Part shown: piece after piece, positions 1 to 7,642 of the stretch
How the letters are laid out: the number at the start of each line of letters is the position of its first letter
Numbering within the stretch: the first letter of the stretch is position 1
NCBI GenBank assembly: GCA_947461155.1
Contig: CANHKE010000003.1
Coordinates: forward strand, 1-17,139
From: Cytophagaceae bacterium
Lineage (GTDB): Bacteria; Bacteroidota; Bacteroidia; Cytophagales; Spirosomataceae
Direction of reading: 5' to 3'
Length of the DNA: 17,139 nt
Made by a program: the position numbers and the translations under genes
The notes under the pieces: generated by a model
Told to the model about the DNA's origin: nothing
What the model saw: only the letters and a program-made list of their open reading frames with translations
Database searches by the model: none

Positions 1-658
1 CGAACGTAAAAATCGCTTACACGAGGTTGTTCGTTTGTCGGGTATTACCATTCCGATGGGTGATGAAGAAAAGCCGCTGACCATTAAGGTTGCGAGTATT
101 CCAGCAGCAAAATTGCAGGTTTATTTTATTGATAATGAAGATTATTTTCAGCGCAAATATGTGTTGACCGATAAAGAAGACGCATTCTATGCCGATAACC
201 ATGAGCGTGCCATTTTCTTTTGCAAAGGTGCTTTAGAGACTGTAATTAAATTAGGTTGGTCTCCAGATGTAATCCATTGCAATGATTGGATGTCTAGTTT
301 GGTTCCTTTGTATATTTCGACTTACTACCGCAGCCATCCGATTTTCAAGGATTCGAAAACTATTTTCTCACCACACAATTCGGGATTTGATTTTACGTTT
401 TCATCCGATGACTTAAATGAGAAAGTGAAAATTGGCGACATGGATGATAGTGAATTATCTAGTTTGCAATCAGCTGATTATGCTGCATTTATTAAAATTG
501 GGGCAGAGTTTGCCGACAAAATTGTATCCTTAGAAAATGCGGATAATACCCGTATCCAATCGATTATTGATGAATTTCAAGATAAAACCTTCCAAAATAT
601 TGCCGACAATGACCTCGATTTCTTCGAAAAAGCCTACATTGAACTGGCCGGCAATTAA
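1..658 (+). CDS. Glycogen/starch synthase-like protein, short form (5' end outside window)
   Basis: The reading frame is open from base 2, so the N-terminus lies upstream of the window; 218 residues are visible. They resemble the N-terminal catalytic half of GlgA-type starch/glycogen synthases (glycosyltransferase family 5). The stretch VIHCNDWMSSLVPLY corresponds to the family's PDxxHxHDW...PxYL region, and TIFSPHNSGFDF to its TIHN segment. The frame then stops soon after a segment (ADKIVSLENAD) that would normally lead into the linker before the second Rossmann domain, so the C-terminal GT1-like half that helps bind ADP-glucose is absent. Bacteroidota commonly carry such short forms of roughly 270 residues. 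Whether this protein makes glucan or has another role cannot be told here. The next gene starts inside its 3' end. Family assignment is fairly secure; enzymatic activity is uncertain. Confidence 0.8.
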   Translation, partial: ERKNRLHEVVRLSGITIPMGDEEKPLTIKVASIPAAKLQVYFIDNEDYFQRKYVLTDKEDAFYADNHERAIFFCKGALETVIKLGWSPDVIHCNDWMSSLVPLYISTYYRSHPIFKDSKTIFSPHNSGFDFTFSSDDLNEKVKIGDMDDSELSSLQSADYAAFIKIGAEFADKIVSLENADNTRIQSIIDEFQDKTFQNIADNDLDFFEKAYIELAGN

Positions 659-1979
659 ATGGTTGGGGATCATTTCCCTCTTTCTTGCTTCATGCGATAC
701 ACCTAAAGAAATTGGTGCTGATTTATTCAGCGTTGAAGTAGGATTGAATTATACAGATACCCTTAAAGTCGAGTCTGCCACTGTTCTCGTAGATTCAATT
801 CAGACCGGCGCTTCTGGCTCATTTTTAGTGGGTTCGTATCAGCATCCTGAATTGGGGACGTTCCAGTCTTCCATTTTTGCCCAAATTTCTAATGCGGATA
901 CGCTGACGTCGAAAAGTACTTCAGTAATGGATTCTGTGCGGATGCACTTGGTTTATGCGGGTTATCAAGGTGATACGTTGCAAGCGCAAACAGTATCCAT
1001 TTATAAATTGAAGGATAGTTTAAGTCTTTCTGGAACGTATTTCACGAATTCTAGTTTGGCATTTGATGCCAATCCCGTGGCGACGCACACATTTAAACCT
1101 CGTGTTATTCGCGCCCGTTCTACCAATGGGGATTCGTTGAAATTAGATACATTATCGTTTCGGATGTCCACCGCCTGGGGAAATGAATTAATCAAAAATT
1201 ATTCAGATAAAACCTTATCGGGCGGTGGTAAAACCTTTAGAGCCGCCTTTCCTGGTTTACACATAAAATCCACAAGTGCTTCAAAAGCCGCTTTATTATC
1301 CTTTTCACCAAGTTATTCGCGGATGACCTTGTATTGGCATAACCCAGGGGATACAACAAAATATTATTTGAACTACTATTTTAGTTTATCGAATGCCCTT
1401 TCTGCTGAAGTGCAGGCGCGATTCAATAAGTTTCAAATTGCGCGAACAGGCGCATTGGCAGCACTACTCAAACCTGGAGATGTGATTGCTTCTACCAAAA
1501 CTAATAATACCACATATGTACAGTCGGGTTCAGGAATTGTTACGCGTTTGAAATTACCAACACTCTTGAATTTGAAAGGCAATAACAATGTGGCCGTTAA
1601 TAAGGCTGAATTGATTCTTTCAGGTGTCGACGGTCTTGACTTGAATAATACCTTAGGCCAATTAACTTTGATTCAAGCGGATGGCAATAATAAGCCCATT
1701 CGGAATGCATATGGCTTGGGCTATGTGATTACGGAAGGTGGAGCCGGAATTCAAACAGCTAATTACAACGCATCTTTTAATACCTATACGTTCAATATTA
1801 CCACGGAATTGCAGTCCATTTTAGCTGGACGCAAATCAAATATGGGGTATTTATTGACTCCTTCGCTGGCAAGTTCATCTGCAGGGACAACAAAAATGGT
1901 CAGCGAAAGCGCCAGGTTTGTTCCGTTAAATGCGCTGAAAGCAAAGTTGCGTGTATATTATACCTATATTGCCAAATAA
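609..1979 (+). CDS. DUF4270 domain lipoprotein
   Basis: Predicted secreted lipoprotein of 456 residues. I chose the ATG at 609 because it gives a short N-terminus with a positively charged and then hydrophobic segment ending in the lipobox LASC, with the lipidated cysteine at residue 29. The open frame extends upstream to an ATG at 537, but that would add 24 residues before the signal peptide. After the cysteine comes EIGADLF, then a segment with FLVGSYQHPELGTFQSSIFAQI, both typical of the Bacteroidota-specific DUF4270 family; the rest looks beta-strand-rich. Function of the family is unknown to me; it is expected at the cell surface or periplasmic face of the outer membrane. The start lies 50 bp inside the preceding gene in another frame, which suggests translational coupling with the GlgA-like gene. 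The following hydrolase gene begins 11 nt after the stop. Confidence 0.85.
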   Translation: MTSISSKKPTLNWPAIKWLGIISLFLASCDTPKEIGADLFSVEVGLNYTDTLKVESATVLVDSIQTGASGSFLVGSYQHPELGTFQSSIFAQISNADTLTSKSTSVMDSVRMHLVYAGYQGDTLQAQTVSIYKLKDSLSLSGTYFTNSSLAFDANPVATHTFKPRVIRARSTNGDSLKLDTLSFRMSTAWGNELIKNYSDKTLSGGGKTFRAAFPGLHIKSTSASKAALLSFSPSYSRMTLYWHNPGDTTKYYLNYYFSLSNALSAEVQARFNKFQIARTGALAALLKPGDVIASTKTNNTTYVQSGSGIVTRLKLPTLLNLKGNNNVAVNKAELILSGVDGLDLNNTLGQLTLIQADGNNKPIRNAYGLGYVITEGGAGIQTANYNASFNTYTFNITTELQSILAGRKSNMGYLLTPSLASSSAGTTKMVSESARFVPLNALKAKLRVYYTYIAK

Positions 1980-1990
1980 AATTAGGCAAG

Positions 1991-2776
1991 ATGTCGGTTT
2001 CAAAAACAGACTTACGGGTAAGTTTGATCCAAACTGATTTAGTTTGGGATAATCCTTCTTCTAATTGCGCGCAATTAGAAGAGCAACTCATTTCTTTAGT
2101 TGGCCAAACAGATCTCATCATCCTTCCTGAAATGTTCACGACAGGGTTTAGTATGTCGTCCTCCCATGCGGAAATACCACAAGGACCAAGTACTAAATGG
2201 ATGCAAATGCAAGCCAAACGCATCGATGCCCTTGTTCTTGGTAGTTTAAAAATCAAAGAAAAATTTGGCCTCGTTAATCGCTTGGTCGCTGCTTTTCCCG
2301 ACGGAACCATACAAACCTATGACAAAAAGCACTTATTTCGGATGGGCAATGAGCATGAAAGCTATCATCCAGGTTCCGAAAAATTAGTGATCACGTATCA
2401 TGGTTGGCGGATTGCGCCGTTTATTTGTTACGATTTACGTTTCCCTGTTTGGTCTAGAAATGTCGACTTAGGCTATGATTTAGCCATTTATGTGGCCAAT
2501 TGGCCCGCCTCACGTGCCCATGTTTGGGATGTTTTATTAAAAGCGCGCGCCATTGAAAATTTAGCTTATGTGGCTGGAGTGAATCGCATTGGTACCGATG
2601 GAAATGAGCTAACATACAACGGACATTCTACCGTCATTTCGTTTAAAGGAGAGGAATTGATTCCAATAGATGCCTTAGCTGGGGTCAAACAAATGCATCT
2701 CAATCTAAATGCCTTGCGCGAATTTAGAGCTGCATTTCCTGCGCATTTAGATGCGGATTCTTTTCAGCTTATTTAG
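1991..2776 (+). CDS. Carbon-nitrogen hydrolase, omega-amidase (YafV/Nit2) type
   Basis: A 261-residue cytosolic enzyme of the nitrilase superfamily. The catalytic Glu-Lys-Cys triad is visible as E47 (LPEMFTTGF), K112 (YDKKHLFRMGNEHE) and C146 (FICYDLRFP). The GNEHESYHPG segment and WPASR at 171-175 match the YafV/Nit2-type omega-amidases, which hydrolyse 2-oxoglutaramate or 2-oxosuccinamate to the keto acid and ammonia, a repair or salvage step after glutamine transamination. Length is normal for the family. The ATG at 1991 lies 11 nt after the upstream stop, so it is probably co-transcribed with the DUF4270 and GlgA-like genes. The 3' end overlaps the convergent GldA-like gene by 8 bp. Codons around residues 23-31 form a perfect 26-bp palindrome, which is listed separately. 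Substrate is inferred from motifs only. Confidence 0.87.
   Translation: MSVSKTDLRVSLIQTDLVWDNPSSNCAQLEEQLISLVGQTDLIILPEMFTTGFSMSSSHAEIPQGPSTKWMQMQAKRIDALVLGSLKIKEKFGLVNRLVAAFPDGTIQTYDKKHLFRMGNEHESYHPGSEKLVITYHGWRIAPFICYDLRFPVWSRNVDLGYDLAIYVANWPASRAHVWDVLLKARAIENLAYVAGVNRIGTDGNELTYNGHSTVISFKGEELIPIDALAGVKQMHLNLNALREFRAAFPAHLDADSFQLI
2057..2082. repeat. Perfect 26-bp palindrome inside the omega-amidase gene
   Basis: The arm TCTTCTAATTGCG (2057-2069) is followed directly by its exact reverse complement CGCAATTAGAAGA (2070-2082). As RNA it can form an 11-bp stem with a CGCG loop. It falls within the coding region, about 70-90 nt after the start codon, and encodes SSNCAQLEE. Because of the symmetry the antisense strand spells the same peptide in one frame. 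No T-run follows, so it is not an intrinsic terminator. Confidence 0.9.
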
Positions 2777-3476
2777 TCTTATCTTGAAAGAAAGCAGCGA
2801 GACCACCAGGATACGCTTTCGCTTCATTCATGCCGCAGTCTGCCAATAATTCCCCTTGATTAATCAATAGGATTCGATCGCAAATACTTTCTACTTCACT
2901 TAATAAGTGACTGGAGAATATAATTGTTTTATCCGCTTTCAACCCATGGATTAATTGCCTGATTTCTTCCATTTGATTTGGATCTAATCCACTCGTTGGT
3001 TCATCTAAAATCAGGATATTGGGATCGTGAAATATCGCCTGAGCAATACCGATTCGCTGCTGATAGCCTTTGGAAAGTTCTCCGATTTTTTTGGATGCTT
3101 CGCGCGTGAGGCCAACTAATTCAATGACTTCTTGCGTACGCTTTTCAATTTTGTCTGCGGAGTATCCATGAATTTGGCCGATAAACGATAAAAACTCTTT
3201 TACGTACATGTCTGGATAGACCGGATTGTTTTCTGCGAGATAGCCGATGTGTTTTTTAAATTCTACCGATGCTGCATGAGATTCAAATCCATGAATTTGC
3301 GCGGAACCTTCGGTTGGGTTAAGTAGTCCCACCAGCATTTTAAGCGTACTTGATTTTCCTGCGCCATTCGGACCTAAGAAACCAATAATTTCGCCAGGCT
3401 TAGCTTGAAAATTAATGCCTTTTACAGCCCACTGCTGGCCATATTTTTTACCTAGATTCGAAACGTGGATGGGCAT
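2769..3476 (-). CDS. ABC transporter ATP-binding protein, GldA-like
   Basis: Nucleotide-binding subunit of an ABC transporter, 235 residues. Visible motifs are Walker A GPNGAGKS (35-42), the signature LSKGYQQR (134-141), Walker B ILILDEP with E159, and the switch histidine H190. The replacement of LSGGQ by LSKGY and the segment [18 protein letters not shown] (about 80-96) are characteristic of the GldA group, the ATPase that works with GldF/GldG in Flavobacterium gliding; related ATPases also occur in non-gliding Bacteroidota. GldA proper is about 300 residues, so the C-terminal extension is missing here. No permease gene is adjacent, so the membrane partner must be encoded elsewhere. The gene diverges from ribBA with its own -7 box 25 nt before the ATG, and its 3' end overlaps the hydrolase gene. 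ABC ATPase is certain; a gliding role is only possible. Confidence 0.85.
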   Translation of the reverse strand: MPIHVSNLGKKYGQQWAVKGINFQAKPGEIIGFLGPNGAGKSSTLKMLVGLLNPTEGSAQIHGFESHAASVEFKKHIGYLAENNPVYPDMYVKEFLSFIGQIHGYSADKIEKRTQEVIELVGLTREASKKIGELSKGYQQRIGIAQAIFHDPNILILDEPTSGLDPNQMEEIRQLIHGLKADKTIIFSSHLLSEVESICDRILLINQGELLADCGMNEAKAYPGGLAAFFQDKTK

Positions 3477-3501
3477 GTGCGTTGGTCTACATTTTATCTG
3501 A

Positions 3502-3509
3502 CAAAGGTA
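3502..3509 (-). promoter_or_regulatory. -7 promoter element for the GldA-like gene
   Basis: On the minus strand the bases read TACCTTTG, a perfect match to the Bacteroidota -7 consensus TAnnTTTG. It ends 25 nt before the ATG of the GldA-like gene, a sensible leader length. I see no clear TTG-type -33 element at the usual spacing, so the call rests on the -7 box and its position. Confidence 0.6.
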
Positions 3510-3532
3510 GGAAAATGGGAACTAATTCTGAT

Positions 3533-3540
3533 TACCTTTG
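3533..3540 (+). promoter_or_regulatory. -7 promoter element for ribBA
   Basis: TACCTTTG on the plus strand matches the Bacteroidota TAnnTTTG -7 element and ends 25 nt before the ATG at 3566. It supports that start over the upstream in-frame ATG at 3515, which would lie before the transcription start. With the minus-strand box at 3502-3509 it makes a 9-bp inverted repeat (ACAAAGGTA / TACCTTTGT) with a 23-nt spacer. No good -33 element is visible. Confidence 0.6.
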
Positions 3541-3565
3541 TGTTTTCGTTTCAAAAATCAAACAG

Positions 3566-4786
3566 ATGCAGGAGGAAGTTATACGTTTAGATCGTATTGA
3601 GGATGCCATTGAGGATATTCGTCAAGGCAAAATGATTATTGTTGCGGACGATGAAAATCGGGAGAACGAGGGTGATTTAATATGTGCCTCTGAGGCCATA
3701 ACTCCCGAAATGGTCAATTTTATGATTCGGGAAGCACGCGGTTTAATGTGTGTCTCTTTAACGAATGAACGATGCGTTGAATTGGGTCTCGAAATGATGG
3801 TCAACCAAAATACGACCTCACATGAAACGCCATTTACCGTTTCCGTGGATTTATTAGGTAACGGATGCACCACAGGAATATCCGCACAAGATCGATCAAA
3901 AACAATCCAGGCATTGGTTGATCCGTCAACTAAACCCACGGATTTAGGTCGGCCAGGTCATATTTTTCCCTTGAAAAGTAGATCAGAAGGCGTTTTGCGT
4001 CGTACGGGTCATACAGAAGCGTCGATGGATTTTGCCAAACTAGCAGGATTTAAGCCCTCTGGTGTGTTAATCGAAATTCTAAATGAAGATGGCTCGATGG
4101 CACGTTTGCCAGATTTGCGTAAAATTGCCGATAAGTTTGATCTGAAATTGGTCACCATAAAAGATTTAATTGAATACCGCTTACATACGGAGTCATTGAT
4201 TCAGCGTGAAATTGGTGTGGACATGCCTACGGAGTGGGGTCATTTTGATTTGATTGCGTACAAGCAAACGAATACAGGAGATACGCATTTAGCCTTAGTA
4301 AAAGGTTCTTGGGAAAAAGAGGAAGCTGTCTTGGTTCGCGTACATAGTTCATGTGTGACAGGTGATATTTTTGGGTCTTGTCGGTGTGATTGCGGTGGCC
4401 AACTCCATAAAGCGATGGAAATGGTGGAAAAGGCAGGAAAAGGGGTTGTCCTTTATATGTTTCAGGAAGGTCGAGGCATTGGCTTATTGAATAAATTGAA
4501 AGCGTATAAATTGCAGGAATTGGGGCGCGACACCGTTGAGGCAAATTTGGAATTAGGCTTTGCGATGGATGAACGTGATTACGGTGTGGGTGCGCAAATA
4601 TTGCGTGATTTAGGCGTTCATAAAATTCGCTTGATTTCAAACAATCCGAAGAAGCGTGCCGGTTTACTAGGTTACGGATTAGAGATTGTGGAAAGTCTCC
4701 CGATTGAGATTCCGTCTAATCCGCATAATGAGGCGTATTTGACTACGAAGCGAGATAAAATGGGTCATACCATTTTAAAACCATAA
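3566..4786 (+). CDS. ribBA: Bifunctional 3,4-dihydroxy-2-butanone-4-phosphate synthase / GTP cyclohydrolase II
   Basis: Fused riboflavin biosynthesis enzyme of 406 residues that supplies both precursors of lumazine: RibB makes 3,4-dihydroxy-2-butanone 4-phosphate from ribulose 5-phosphate, and RibA opens GTP. The RibB half (about 1-205) shows [10 protein letters not shown] at 28-37, TGISAQDR and RTGHTEAS. The RibA half (about 210-406) shows the zinc ligands C263, C274 and C276 in SSCVTGD...[10 protein letters not shown], then EGRGIGL at 301-307 and [10 protein letters not shown]. All key residues of both halves appear intact. I chose the ATG at 3566 because it starts directly before the RibB fold and lies 25 nt after a -7 box; the frame is open upstream to 3482. 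The gene appears monocistronic, ending at a strong hairpin terminator. I saw no obvious FMN riboswitch, since the space before it is too short. Confidence 0.95.
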   Translation: MQEEVIRLDRIEDAIEDIRQGKMIIVADDENRENEGDLICASEAITPEMVNFMIREARGLMCVSLTNERCVELGLEMMVNQNTTSHETPFTVSVDLLGNGCTTGISAQDRSKTIQALVDPSTKPTDLGRPGHIFPLKSRSEGVLRRTGHTEASMDFAKLAGFKPSGVLIEILNEDGSMARLPDLRKIADKFDLKLVTIKDLIEYRLHTESLIQREIGVDMPTEWGHFDLIAYKQTNTGDTHLALVKGSWEKEEAVLVRVHSSCVTGDIFGSCRCDCGGQLHKAMEMVEKAGKGVVLYMFQEGRGIGLLNKLKAYKLQELGRDTVEANLELGFAMDERDYGVGAQILRDLGVHKIRLISNNPKKRAGLLGYGLEIVESLPIEIPSNPHNEAYLTTKRDKMGHTILKP

Positions 4787-4814
4787 AAAAAGGCTCCGAA
4801 TAGGAGCCTTTTTT
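4785..4814. terminator. Bidirectional intrinsic terminator between ribBA and the SPFH gene
   Basis: The stem GGCTCC (4792-4797) pairs with GGAGCC (4803-4808) around the loop GAATA. It is flanked by an A-run before and a T-run (4809-4814) after, so it can end transcription in both directions. It lies between the stops of the two convergent genes; the A-run begins in the ribBA stop codon. Confidence 0.92.
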
Positions 4815-4818
4815 GTGT

Positions 4819-5724
4819 TTAGTTATTTCCAAGTATGATTGGGGTTTGTTTCCCACCTCCCATGATAATCACTTTCGCATTGGGTGATTTTGCGAGTTCC
4901 TTTTGCGCGATGATAGACTCATATTGCAATTGCTTATCGCTTAAGCCTGTTGAGAGAATCTTTTGATAATCTGCAATACCCTGTGCTTCTACGCGCTTAC
5001 GCTCTGCTTCTTGCTTTTCCTTCTGCAGGACAAATTGCATTTTTTGCGCATCCTGTTCCGCATTAATTTTAGACTCAATCGTTTGCTTTACGGAATTCGG
5101 TAGATTGATATTGCGAATTAATAATTGTTCGAGAACCAGCCCGCGCTTTTTGAAGTTCTTTTCAATGTCCGCATAAATTCTTCCTTGGAATTCGTTCCGT
5201 TTTAATGAATACAGGCCAACGGCATCGTAATAAACAGCATTGTCCCGAATCATCGTACGCGTAATTGGACGTACAATTTTATCGCGGTAATCTTCGCCAA
5301 TTTCTTTTAAGATACGCGGTGTTTCGGAGGGAAGGATGCGGTAGAGTACTGTTAAATCTACAACCACTTCTAGGCCATCTGCTGTTAATACGCGAATGGC
5401 ATCATCACCTGAACGATCTCCTTCATCGTGCACGGCGGACATGGTATAGTTTTGTGTTTTGGTGTCGAAAATGGTTACACTGGCCAACGGGTTAACAAAG
5501 TTTAAACCACTTGTTAATGTTTGATTTTGCACTTTTCCGAAAATACTTTGAACACCTACTTCGCCTGCATTTACCTGTTTAATGGTGGAACTGGAAAGGC
5601 CCAGTAGGAACAGGACGATGGCTGCAATGCGTAATGGATTCGCGTATTTGGAGAAAATGAAATTCGGATTTGCGATGGCGCGGCTAGCAATGAATAAAAT
5701 GACGCCGATGAATATAAAAAACAT
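4819..5724 (-). CDS. Prohibitin/SPFH-domain membrane protein
   Basis: A 301-residue protein of the prohibitin (SPFH/band 7) family, which forms large ring-like membrane assemblies and often modulates membrane proteases. I chose the ATG at 5724; the frame continues to a TTG at 5772 but that adds 16 polar residues. Two hydrophobic segments occur near the N-terminus, at about 2-17 and 32-46. The SPFH domain follows (about 50-215, from NAGEVGVQSIFGKVQNQTLTSG through VLEQLLIRNINLP). After it comes a charged Glu/Lys/Gln-rich helix (about 215-255), likely a coiled coil, and a C-terminal tail ending in a glycine-rich IIMGGGKQTPII segment. The prohibitin-like NVxGxxxG-type start and the RNINLP motif make the family clear. 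The gene is alone between a divergent MlaF-like gene and the convergent ribBA. No client or function can be read from the context. Confidence 0.87.
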   Translation of the reverse strand: MFFIFIGVILFIASRAIANPNFIFSKYANPLRIAAIVLFLLGLSSSTIKQVNAGEVGVQSIFGKVQNQTLTSGLNFVNPLASVTIFDTKTQNYTMSAVHDEGDRSGDDAIRVLTADGLEVVVDLTVLYRILPSETPRILKEIGEDYRDKIVRPITRTMIRDNAVYYDAVGLYSLKRNEFQGRIYADIEKNFKKRGLVLEQLLIRNINLPNSVKQTIESKINAEQDAQKMQFVLQKEKQEAERKRVEAQGIADYQKILSTGLSDKQLQYESIIAQKELAKSPNAKVIIMGGGKQTPIILGNN

Positions 5725-5870
5725 ATGTTTATTGATTTTACGTGTTGTCTCAGAGAGAACACAATAGTACAATTAAATTCGCAAATAAAATATGCGGACG
5801 TACAGATTATAAGTTTCTTGATCTACTGATTTGGGGACGAAATATTGGTAAAAAATCCCTAATTTTGAAT

Positions 5871-6599
5871 ATGATTGAGATCAAAAATATACATAAGGAA
5901 TTTGATGGCCGGGTCGTATTGAATGATATTAATGCTGTTTTTGAACAGGGGAAAGTTAATATGGTGATTGGTGGGAGTGGTACCGGTAAATCTGTTCTGT
6001 TAAAATGTATGATTGGCATTCTTGTTCCCGAGCAAGGTAGCGTGCTATATGATGGACGCGATTTTATCAAGTCCGATATCGATCAAGTGAAAGAAATTAG
6101 ACGCGAAATGGGCGTGCTGTTTCAAGGCGGTGCGCTATTTGATTCAAAGACCGTTTTGGAAAATGTGCGTTTCCCATTGGATACATTGACCTCTCAAAGT
6201 TTGGATGAAAAGAATGCACAAGCGATGTTGTGTTTGCAGCGCGTGGGCTTGGAGGCTTCTGCCAATCAAATGCCTTCCGATATATCGGGTGGTATGAAGA
6301 AACGGGTAGGGATTGCGCGTGCAATCGTCATGAATCCCAAATACTTATTTTGTGATGAGCCAAATTCCGGTTTAGACCCGTTGACCGCAGTTAAAATTGA
6401 TTTATTGATTCAACAGATCACAAAAGAGTTTCATATGACCACGGTCGTGATCTCGCATGACATGAATTCCGTGATGCGCATGGGGGAATACATTATGTTT
6501 TTAAAAGATGGAAAAAAGGTCTGGGAAGGGAATAATCAAAACTTAATGTCCACCGATGTGCCATCTTTGCAAGAGTTTTTATCGACCAAACTGACTTAA
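5871..6599 (+). CDS. ABC transporter ATP-binding protein, MlaF-like
   Basis: ATPase of 242 residues resembling MlaF, the cytoplasmic ATPase of the Mla-type phospholipid transporter between the inner and outer membranes. It has Walker A GGSGTGKS (34-41), Q-loop FQGGALFDSKTVLENVRFPL, signature ISGGM (138-142), Walker B YLFCDEP with E163 and the switch H196. The GGALFDSxTVxENVxFPL stretch and the DEPNSGLDP sequence are typical of MlaF-type proteins. I chose the ATG at 5871, which starts at MIEIKNI, the usual beginning of this family; the frame is open further upstream to 5742. No MlaE-like permease or MlaD-like protein is adjacent. murB starts 1 nt after the stop, so the gene leads a compact envelope cluster with murB and kdsA. 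ATPase identity is firm; lipid transport is a family-level inference. Confidence 0.86.
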   Translation: MIEIKNIHKEFDGRVVLNDINAVFEQGKVNMVIGGSGTGKSVLLKCMIGILVPEQGSVLYDGRDFIKSDIDQVKEIRREMGVLFQGGALFDSKTVLENVRFPLDTLTSQSLDEKNAQAMLCLQRVGLEASANQMPSDISGGMKKRVGIARAIVMNPKYLFCDEPNSGLDPLTAVKIDLLIQQITKEFHMTTVVISHDMNSVMRMGEYIMFLKDGKKVWEGNNQNLMSTDVPSLQEFLSTKLT

Positions 6600-6600
6600 C

Positions 6601-7641
6601 ATGCCCTTTTCAAAATCGGCTCCACCCGTATTCGAACATGTTTCCATGCGTCCTTACAATACGTTTGGATTGGACGTTGAAGCCCGGTATTTTGTGGAAA
6701 TCAATCACTTGCAGGAATATATACAACTCTTAAATGAGGGAAAATATGCGCACGTCAAGCATTTTTTTGTAGGTGGTGGTAGTAATCTATTATTAACACA
6801 AAACCTAGATGCGCTCGTCGTAAAAATTCAGTTGGAAGGGATTGAAGTGGTAGATGAGAATGATACACATATTTGGGTAAATGCTGGTGCGGGTGTGGTT
6901 TGGCATGATTTTGTCCAATATACCGTTGACCATCACTGGGCTGGTATTGAGAATTTATCCCTTATTCCGGGGACGGTCGGTGCAGCTCCCATGCAAAACA
7001 TCGGGGCTTATGGCGTCGAAATTAAAGATACGTTTGACCATTTGGAAGCCCTGAATTTAAGTTCTTTGACGGTGGAACGATTTGATGCGGAAGCCTGCCA
7101 ATTTGGATATCGGGAAAGTTATTTTAAACATGCCGGTAAAGGGCAGTATTTAATAGCATCGGTCTGTTTTAAATTAGCGAAAAAACATTCGCCCAAAATA
7201 GCTTATGGAGCGATTCAGGATGTATTAGCTGCTAAAGGTATCGAAAATCCGGGTATTCGAGATGTGGCTGATGCGGTGATTTCGATCCGACAAAGCAAAT
7301 TGCCGGATCCGAAAGAAATAGGAAATTCGGGGAGTTTTTTTAAAAATCCGACGGTGTCAGCAACTGAAGCAATTCGTTTGCAGGAATCATTTCCGGGTAT
7401 TCCGCATTATTCGGTACCAGGAAGTACCGATATTAAATTTCCTGCTGGTTGGTTCATCGAACAAGCGGGATGGAAAGGGTATCGTTCCGGTGACGCAGGT
7501 GTGCACAAAAATCAAGCACTTGTGTTAGTCAATTATGGTCAGGCAACTGGTCTTCAGATTAAAGAATTATCGGAACAAATTAAGGCGTCCGTTTTAGCGA
7601 AGTTTGGTGTCCCATTGGAAACCGAAGTAAATATCATCTAA
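6601..7641 (+). CDS. murB: UDP-N-acetylmuramate dehydrogenase (UDP-N-acetylenolpyruvoylglucosamine reductase)
   Basis: Cytosolic FAD enzyme of 346 residues that reduces UDP-GlcNAc-enolpyruvate to UDP-MurNAc with NADPH, the second committed step of peptidoglycan precursor synthesis. FAD-binding segments are visible at FFVGGGSNLLL (55-65) and LIPGTVGAAPMQNIGAYGVEI (121-141). The likely catalytic residues by comparison with E. coli MurB are R171 (FGYRES), S245 (GSFFKNP) and E342 near the C-terminus. Length and the tyrosine-loop-containing layout fit the type I (E. coli-like) form. The ATG follows the MlaF-like stop by 1 nt and the kdsA ATG follows its own stop by 1 nt, so the three genes are almost certainly one transcript joining peptidoglycan and outer-membrane assembly. 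Confidence 0.95.
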   Translation: MPFSKSAPPVFEHVSMRPYNTFGLDVEARYFVEINHLQEYIQLLNEGKYAHVKHFFVGGGSNLLLTQNLDALVVKIQLEGIEVVDENDTHIWVNAGAGVVWHDFVQYTVDHHWAGIENLSLIPGTVGAAPMQNIGAYGVEIKDTFDHLEALNLSSLTVERFDAEACQFGYRESYFKHAGKGQYLIASVCFKLAKKHSPKIAYGAIQDVLAAKGIENPGIRDVADAVISIRQSKLPDPKEIGNSGSFFKNPTVSATEAIRLQESFPGIPHYSVPGSTDIKFPAGWFIEQAGWKGYRSGDAGVHKNQALVLVNYGQATGLQIKELSEQIKASVLAKFGVPLETEVNII

Positions 7642-7642
7642 T

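Noticed and set aside
1900..2310. Antisense open frame of 136 codons across the omega-amidase gene
   Set aside because: Its only notable segment repeats the sense peptide because of the 26-bp palindrome; otherwise it is an unsupported shadow of the real gene.
3482..3565. N-terminal extension of RibBA from the upstream open frame
   Set aside because: It overlaps the promoter region, does not resemble RibB, and the -7 box at 3533-3540 places the transcript start after most of it.
3571..3575. GGAGG resembling a Shine-Dalgarno site near the ribBA start
   Set aside because: It lies after the ATG at 3566, inside codons of the RibB N-terminus, and no suitable start codon follows it; Bacteroidota rarely depend on such sites.
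4227..4640. Antisense open frame of 137 codons inside ribBA
   Set aside because: It is the mirror of a strongly conserved RibA coding region, has no recognisable family and has no promoter or neighbour to support it.
5860..5867. TAATTTTG, a perfect -7 match just before the MlaF-like start codon
   Set aside because: It ends 3 nt before the ATG, so transcription would begin at or inside the start codon, and the nearest TTTG upstream is 26 nt away, too far for the usual spacing.
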